In this document: in pieces, positions 59,494-64,000 of the stretch
Layout: each line of letters opens with the position of its first letter
Position numbering within the stretch: the stretch's first letter is position 1
Assembly: GCA_964409775.1 (NCBI GenBank)
Contig: CAYPEI010000004.1
Span: forward strand, 1 to 64,000
From: JAHBXL01 sp964409775
GTDB lineage: Bacteria; Planctomycetota; Phycisphaerae; Phycisphaerales; UBA1924
Direction: 5' to 3'
DNA: 64,000 nt
Translations under genes and position numbers: made by a program
The notes under the pieces: model-generated
Seen by the model: the letters and a program-made list of their open reading frames with translations, nothing else
What the model was told of the DNA's origin: nothing
The model's database searches: none

Positions 59494-62400
59494 ATGCCAG
59501 CCGCCCGCTTTTCTGTCCTGTGCGATGAGTGCATTCGCATCGAGTGGTCTCCGGGAGACCCGGGCCGGTTCGTTGATGAACCCTCGCTCTTTGCCGCCGC
59601 GAGGCCGCTTCCGCGGAAGGTCATCCTCGCCGATGCCGGGGCGGGCGCGCCGCCGATCGTGGTCCGGACGTCCCGGGGCACGGTTCGTTTTCAACCGGAT
59701 GGCAGGGCGTTCCATCGGGGCAACCTGGGCGCGCAGATCGCGCTGCCCGCCGAGCGCGGAAGCCGCTCGACGTTCTGGCTTCCCGGCGATCGGAACGAGC
59801 AGAACCTCGGCGGCACGATCGAGACGCTCGATGGAATCCGCGGCCCGGTCGCCATCGGAGAGGGCTTGCTGGCGCGGGACGGGTGGCAGGTCGTCGACGA
59901 TTCGCGCGGGCACCTGCTGGTGGACGGTTGGGCGACGGCGCGCGAGTGGCGTGGCGTGCCGGAAACCGGGATCGACTGGTACCTCTTTCTGTACGGACAG
60001 GACTTCCGGGCTGCGCTGCGGGCGCTGGCGCGGGTCGCCGGGCCGGTGCCGACGCCGCGCCGAGCCGCGCTCGGCTCGTGGTATTCGCGGTACTGGCCGC
60101 ACACATCCGCGGAGTTCCGCGGCATCGTCGCGGACTATCACCGGCACGGCATTCCGCTGGACACGATGGTGCTGGACATGGACTGGCACTCGGCCTCGTC
60201 GCGTGACCGGTGGACCGGATGGTCGTGGAACCGCGAGTTGCTGCCCGATGCGGAGGATCTGCTGGACTGGCTGCACAACCATGGGGTGCAGGTCGCGCTC
60301 AACCTCCACCCGGCGGATGGAGTCGCGGCGGATGAGGAGCGGTACGCGGCGTTCATGCGGGCGCAGGGGGCGGATCCGCACTCGGGCGAGAGGCTTGCAT
60401 TTGACGCGGGCAACCGGGCGTACATGACCGCGCTGTTCGATCAGATCCTGGCGCCGCTGGAGGAGCAGGGGAGGGGCGACGCGGAATCGGTGCGGGCGCG
60501 GTCGGCGATCCCGACTCCTGAAGGACTGCCCACCGGCCCGTTCGGCGGATTCGATGCCGCGCGGGGCGTGGACTTCTGGTGGCTGGACTGGCAGCAGGAC
60601 CGCTTCGTGCCGTCGGTGCCGGGGCTGACCAACCTTGGCTGGCTGAATCACCTGTTCTATCGGCACACGGCGCGCGGAGGGCGGCGCGGCATGTCGCTGT
60701 CGCGGTGGGCCGGCCTGCACGCCGGGGACCATCGGCACCCCATGCACTTCTCGGGCGATGCGCACACCGGATGGGCGATGCTGGCGTTCCAGGTCCCGTT
60801 CACCGTCGCGGCATCGAACGCGGGGTGTTTCTACTGGTCGCACGACATCGGCGGGCACTTCGGGCCGCGGATCGAGGAGTGCACGGCGCGGTGGTGCTGG
60901 TTTGGCGCGCTGTCGGCGGCGATGCGGCTGCACTCGGCCCGCACCGCGGCGCTGGACCGGCGGCCGTGGACGTATGCCGAGCCGTTCCGGGGCGCGATGA
61001 AGGCGGCGTTCGGCTTTCGGGCCGCGCTGATGCCCACGATCGATCGTGCCGCGCACGAATGCGAAGAGAAGGCGTTGCCGCTGCTGCGACCGATGTATCT
61101 CGATCACGCGGGCGATGAACGGGCGTACCGGGCGCATGGGCAGTACACCATCGGCGGCGACCTGCTGGCCGCGCCGGTGACCACCCCGGGCTGCGGCCCG
61201 CGGTTTGTCGCGGCGGCGCGCGTCTGGTTCCCGCCGACCTCGGCCTGGTTCAACTGGTTCACGCACGCGCGTTACGAGCCGGGCGTCGAGGCGGCGATGG
61301 CGGCGCCGATCGATGAAGCCCCGTGCTTTGCTCCTGCGGGTGTGCCGATCCTCACGCGTGGATTCTCACACCGTCCCGCCGCGGAGCCCATCGACCATCT
61401 CATCTTCCGCCTGTATCCCGGGACACCGGGGAGCACGCATGCCCGCGAACTGCACGAGGATGACGGCGACTCGACCGAGTATCGGCGCGGTGGGTACCGC
61501 CGGACGCCGGTCAGCGCGGCGTGGAGCGGGAAGGGCCGGCTGCGGCTGACCGTGGGACCGGCTCGGGGCGGGTTTGAAGGCGCGCCGGCGGCGCGGGACA
61601 TCACGATCGCCCTGGGGGCTGCGGACTCGGTATCGGATGTGCGGATCGATGGCGAGCCTGCCGAGGCGGTGCGCGGCGAAGGCGGGCTGCTGCTCGTGTG
61701 CGCGAAGGACATCCGGGCGGATCGCGAGTTGTGTGTCGAGGCGGATGTCGCGGCGTGGTCGCCGGAGAAGCAGGGCTCGCACGATCGGGACCTGCGCGCA
61801 GCGCTCGCGGCTTGCGTGGGTGAGATCGATCCGGGCGCGGTGGATGGCGAGCCGGGTGGGGCGCCGGACACTCAGTCGACCATGCTGGCGGCGGCATTCG
61901 GGATCATGGCATGGGCGGACACCGCTGCGCCCGCGGGCGTGGGACGCGCGGACTCGGTTCGGATCTGTGACCCGTTCCGGTCGATCGACTCGGGCAGGGT
62001 TGAAGTGGAGTTGGTTGAGCGGATCGGCAGGGGAGTGGTGAAGGAGCGGCAGATTGCCGCCACGGAACTGGATCTGTCATCCGCGGCGCAGGAAGCGGCG
62101 GAGTTTCGACTTCCGGATGGCGCGTTGGCGGAGCCGCCGATGGGCCTTCGGGCGGTGCGGGTCGCAAGGCTTCGGTTTTCTGTCGGCGGCAAGCCGTTTG
62201 TCCAGGAAGTGCTGGTGGAATCGGCGGTCCGGTCCGTCACGGGATTCCGGGCGGCGGGCCCGTTTCCATGGGATTGGCGCACCGCCATCGATGAGCAGGT
62301 GTTTGATCCCGAGCGGGTGTCACTGCGGCGCGAGCGGCTGGCGGCATGGACCGCTGCGCAGCCGGGCGACAAGTGGCCGGTGGACTTCCGCCGGACATTC

Positions 62401-62712
62401 CCCGGCGGCAAGGGACTTGCGTATGCGGCCACGGTGATCCGCTCCGAGCGCGAGCAGACGACGACGCTGCATCTTGACTGCGGCGACAAGATCGAGGCCT
62501 GGCTCGACGGGACGAAGGTCTTTTCGCAGAACGGACATGACACTGTGCAGGCGACTGTGTCCAGCGTTCGGCTGCGGCTTGCCAGGGGAGACAGCGTGCT
62601 GCTGATCAAGACCAACGAGGGCGGGGGCGGCTGGGGCTTCGCCGCGACGCTGGATGGTGAAGAGCCGGTGAGTATCACCGGCCCGGATGGCGTATCGGGG
62701 GCCTCCGCTTAG
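59494..62712 (+). CDS. Family GH31 glycosidase with C-terminal accessory domains
   Basis: A 1072-aa alpha-glucosidase/alpha-xylosidase type enzyme without a signal peptide, so probably cytoplasmic. The GH31 core is clear: WYSRYWPHTSAEFRGIVADY, PLDTMVLDMDWH, nucleophile Asp in FWWLDWQQD (about 361) and acid/base Asp in FSGDAHTGW (about 421), then YWSHDIGGHFG. A beta-sandwich region follows the barrel (FRLYPGT and HEDDGDSTEYRRGGYRR). The final 250 residues form an extra module ending in a jelly-roll-like part (LHLDCGDKIEAWLDGTKVF). The start is ATG 59494; 182 nt separate it from the divergent secreted protein gene. A downstream hairpin (62702-62737) may end transcription. Confidence 0.9.
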   Translation: MPAARFSVLCDECIRIEWSPGDPGRFVDEPSLFAAARPLPRKVILADAGAGAPPIVVRTSRGTVRFQPDGRAFHRGNLGAQIALPAERGSRSTFWLPGDRNEQNLGGTIETLDGIRGPVAIGEGLLARDGWQVVDDSRGHLLVDGWATAREWRGVPETGIDWYLFLYGQDFRAALRALARVAGPVPTPRRAALGSWYSRYWPHTSAEFRGIVADYHRHGIPLDTMVLDMDWHSASSRDRWTGWSWNRELLPDAEDLLDWLHNHGVQVALNLHPADGVAADEERYAAFMRAQGADPHSGERLAFDAGNRAYMTALFDQILAPLEEQGRGDAESVRARSAIPTPEGLPTGPFGGFDAARGVDFWWLDWQQDRFVPSVPGLTNLGWLNHLFYRHTARGGRRGMSLSRWAGLHAGDHRHPMHFSGDAHTGWAMLAFQVPFTVAASNAGCFYWSHDIGGHFGPRIEECTARWCWFGALSAAMRLHSARTAALDRRPWTYAEPFRGAMKAAFGFRAALMPTIDRAAHECEEKALPLLRPMYLDHAGDERAYRAHGQYTIGGDLLAAPVTTPGCGPRFVAAARVWFPPTSAWFNWFTHARYEPGVEAAMAAPIDEAPCFAPAGVPILTRGFSHRPAAEPIDHLIFRLYPGTPGSTHARELHEDDGDSTEYRRGGYRRTPVSAAWSGKGRLRLTVGPARGGFEGAPAARDITIALGAADSVSDVRIDGEPAEAVRGEGGLLLVCAKDIRADRELCVEADVAAWSPEKQGSHDRDLRAALAACVGEIDPGAVDGEPGGAPDTQSTMLAAAFGIMAWADTAAPAGVGRADSVRICDPFRSIDSGRVEVELVERIGRGVVKERQIAATELDLSSAAQEAAEFRLPDGALAEPPMGLRAVRVARLRFSVGGKPFVQEVLVESAVRSVTGFRAAGPFPWDWRTAIDEQVFDPERVSLRRERLAAWTAAQPGDKWPVDFRRTFPGGKGLAYAATVIRSEREQTTTLHLDCGDKIEAWLDGTKVFSQNGHDTVQATVSSVRLRLARGDSVLLIKTNEGGGGWGFAATLDGEEPVSITGPDGVSGASA

Positions 62713-62737
62713 CGCCTCGAGGTTGAGGAAGCGGAGG
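62702..62737 (+). terminator. Terminator-like inverted repeat at the end of the GH31 gene
   Basis: CCTCCGCTT (62702-62710) pairs with AAGCGGAGG (62729-62737), a 9-bp stem that includes the GH31 stop codon region. No U-run follows. Confidence 0.4.
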
Positions 62738-62823
62738 ATCAGAAGTCCAGCGTGCAACTGGAGGACATGGTGCGGCACGAGACGGAGCATCGGGACGAGA
62801 CCCGGCGGATCCTGCGTCACTGA
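62713..62823 (+). pseudogene. Possible remnant of a coding region in frame after the GH31 stop
   Basis: Directly after the TAG of the GH31 gene the same frame stays open for 36 codons to TGA at 62821. The codons are GC-rich in third position and encode a charged helical peptide (QLEDMVRHETEHRDETRRIL) that looks like the end of a helical-bundle protein. No start codon or ribosome binding site is seen. Confidence 0.25.
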
Positions 62824-62836
62824 AAGTTGTGATGCT

Positions 62837-64000
62837 TCACTGCGTCGGACCTGCTGAATCGGTGAGCGGGGTTCCGGCTGCGCCGGGCTTGCTCTGATTC
62901 CTGCCGCCCACGATCGCGGCAACGACCGCATCTCCCGAGACGTTGGCGATCGTTCTGGCCATGTCGAGAAAGCGGTCAACGGCGATGACCAGGCCGATGC
63001 CCTCGATCGGGATGTGCGCGGCCTGGAGCACGGCGACGAGCAGCACGATTCCGCCGCTGGGGATTCCCGGCGCGCCGATGGCGGCCAACGTTGCGGTGAG
63101 CACGATGGTCGCCTGCTCGAAGAGCGTGAGGTCGTGGCCGAACACCTGGGCGATGAACACGGCCGCGACGGACTGCATCATCGCGGTGCCTTCCATGTTG
63201 ATCGTGGTGCCGAGCGAGCAGACAAGGCTGGCCGCATCCTTGGGCACACCGAGGTTCTCCACGCACTTGAGCGTGACGGGCAATGTCGCCGCGGAACTCG
63301 ACGAACTGAACGCGAGCGTCTGGGCCGGAAGAATGGCCCGACTGAACTCACGAACGGAGAAGGGTGAGAGTACACGCACCATCAGCGGATACTCGATGAG
63401 CAGCAGGATCGCCAGTCCTCCGATGACGCAGAGCGAGTAGGCGAGCAGGGCGGAGAGCGCATCCCACCCCGCCGCGGCGACCACGGGCACCAGCAGCGCG
63501 AATACGCCCCAGTGCGCGTAGCGCATGATCAGCGTCACGATCGCGTGCAGGGCGCCGCTCATGCCCTCGAAGAACTGGAGGACGGGGCGGGAAGACTCTC
63601 GCGGCAGCCATGCCAGCGCGAGGCCGATGGCCAGCGACGCCACCACGACCTGGAGCATGTCCCCGCGCGCGAGGGAGTCGAACGGATTCACCGGCACGGC
63701 CTGGACGAGCATGTTCCCGATGCCGCTGACACCCTCGGCGGCCTTGATGCGAGTGGTGCTCTCGTCGCGGGTCGCGGCGAGGATCGATTCGCGGGCCTCG
63801 GCGGAGACACGCTCGCCGGGGCGGAACACGTTGGCGATGGTCAGGCCGGAGGTCGTCGCCACGAGCGTCATGAGGATAAAGAGCGCGATGGTCTTGAGGG
63901 CCATGCGGCGCAGTTTGCCGAAGTCGGACATCCCGGCGGCGCCGGCGATGAGCGAGCACATGATGATCGGGACGGCGATGAATCTCAGCGATCGCACGAA
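62837..64000 (-). CDS. Sodium/proton:dicarboxylate symporter (DAACS family), 5' end beyond window
   Basis: The reading frame is open through the right edge, so the N-terminus is missing; 387 codons are present. The symporter takes up C4-dicarboxylates or glutamate with Na+ or H+. Family motifs are clear: the serine-rich hairpin AFSSSSSAATLPVTLKCVE, the TINMEGTA motif of TM7 and the second hairpin GAPGIPSGGIVLLV. The visible start VRSLRFIAVPIIMCSLI corresponds to the end of TM2 in the family, so about 60 residues are missing. A longer loop between TM3 and TM4 (residues SAEARESILAATRDEST) is typical. Possible start codons lie outside the window. Confidence 0.9.
   Translation of the reverse strand, partial: FVRSLRFIAVPIIMCSLIAGAAGMSDFGKLRRMALKTIALFILMTLVATTSGLTIANVFRPGERVSAEARESILAATRDESTTRIKAAEGVSGIGNMLVQAVPVNPFDSLARGDMLQVVVASLAIGLALAWLPRESSRPVLQFFEGMSGALHAIVTLIMRYAHWGVFALLVPVVAAAGWDALSALLAYSLCVIGGLAILLLIEYPLMVRVLSPFSVREFSRAILPAQTLAFSSSSSAATLPVTLKCVENLGVPKDAASLVCSLGTTINMEGTAMMQSVAAVFIAQVFGHDLTLFEQATIVLTATLAAIGAPGIPSGGIVLLVAVLQAAHIPIEGIGLVIAVDRFLDMARTIANVSGDAVVAAIVGGRNQSKPGAAGTPLTDSAGPTQ

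Overview
This 64 kb window is high-GC bacterial chromosome, most likely from a planctomycete of the Phycisphaerae type. The grounds are a 23S-5S rRNA pair with no 16S gene beside it, four membrane proteins that carry a short zinc ribbon, PilM-type pilus platform genes with planctomycete-like architecture, two prepilin-like proteins, and a secreted protein ending in two dockerin-like repeats (VPDIFAFLSAWFA). A Kdo transferase gene suggests a Gram-negative envelope with lipid A/Kdo. No phage, integrase, transposase or CRISPR array was seen. Most genes are chromosomal housekeeping genes and the codon use is uniformly GC-rich.

Layout. 1-6.4 kb: start of a polysaccharide biosynthesis gene (cut by the edge), rsmD translationally coupled to a helicase-nuclease, and an M16-like secreted protein. 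6.4-13.9 kb: a lone atpG, ruvX, a three-gene secreted/membrane operon (7930-9989) whose promoter spacer contains a G14 tract, a prepilin, a zinc-ribbon membrane protein, manC and ruvA. 14-19.8 kb: a three-gene PilM-type platform operon. 19.8-23.4 kb: rRNA promoter, boxA, 23S, 5S and terminator. 23.5-28.4 kb: glycosyltransferase, conserved proteins, DinB-like protein, trypsin-like lipoprotein, and lexA with an overlapping upstream gene. 28.5-37.2 kb: OPT transporter with partner, dprA, AlkD-like protein, yeast-type cytosine deaminase, SpoIID-like lipoprotein, EVE protein. 37.4-43.6 kb: long coiled-coil/Wzz-like membrane protein, ECF sigma with anti-sigma, second prepilin, cyclophilin.

43.6-51 kb is the most accessory-looking part. 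A deoxyribose catabolic set (deoC, aldehyde dehydrogenase, truncated second aldehyde dehydrogenase) is split by two zinc-ribbon membrane genes, four tandem divergent copies of a small secreted protein, and a GxxExxY PD-(D/E)XK-like gene bracketed by 29-nt inverted repeats. Heptanucleotide repeats lie on both sides of deoC. Two conserved enzymes, the aldehyde dehydrogenase and WaaA, carry short in-frame insertions made of palindromes or flanked by direct repeats.

51-64 kb: waaA, tRNA-Val(UAC), a VKOR fused to two thioredoxin-fold domains, a large secreted esterase, the dockerin-like secreted protein, a GH31 glycosidase and a dicarboxylate symporter cut by the right edge.

The best candidates for something undescribed are the G14 tract inside a promoter spacer, the repeat-bracketed GxxExxY unit, the tandem small secreted family and the in-frame repeat insertions in enzymes. 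All assignments were made by reading the sequence; no database search was run.
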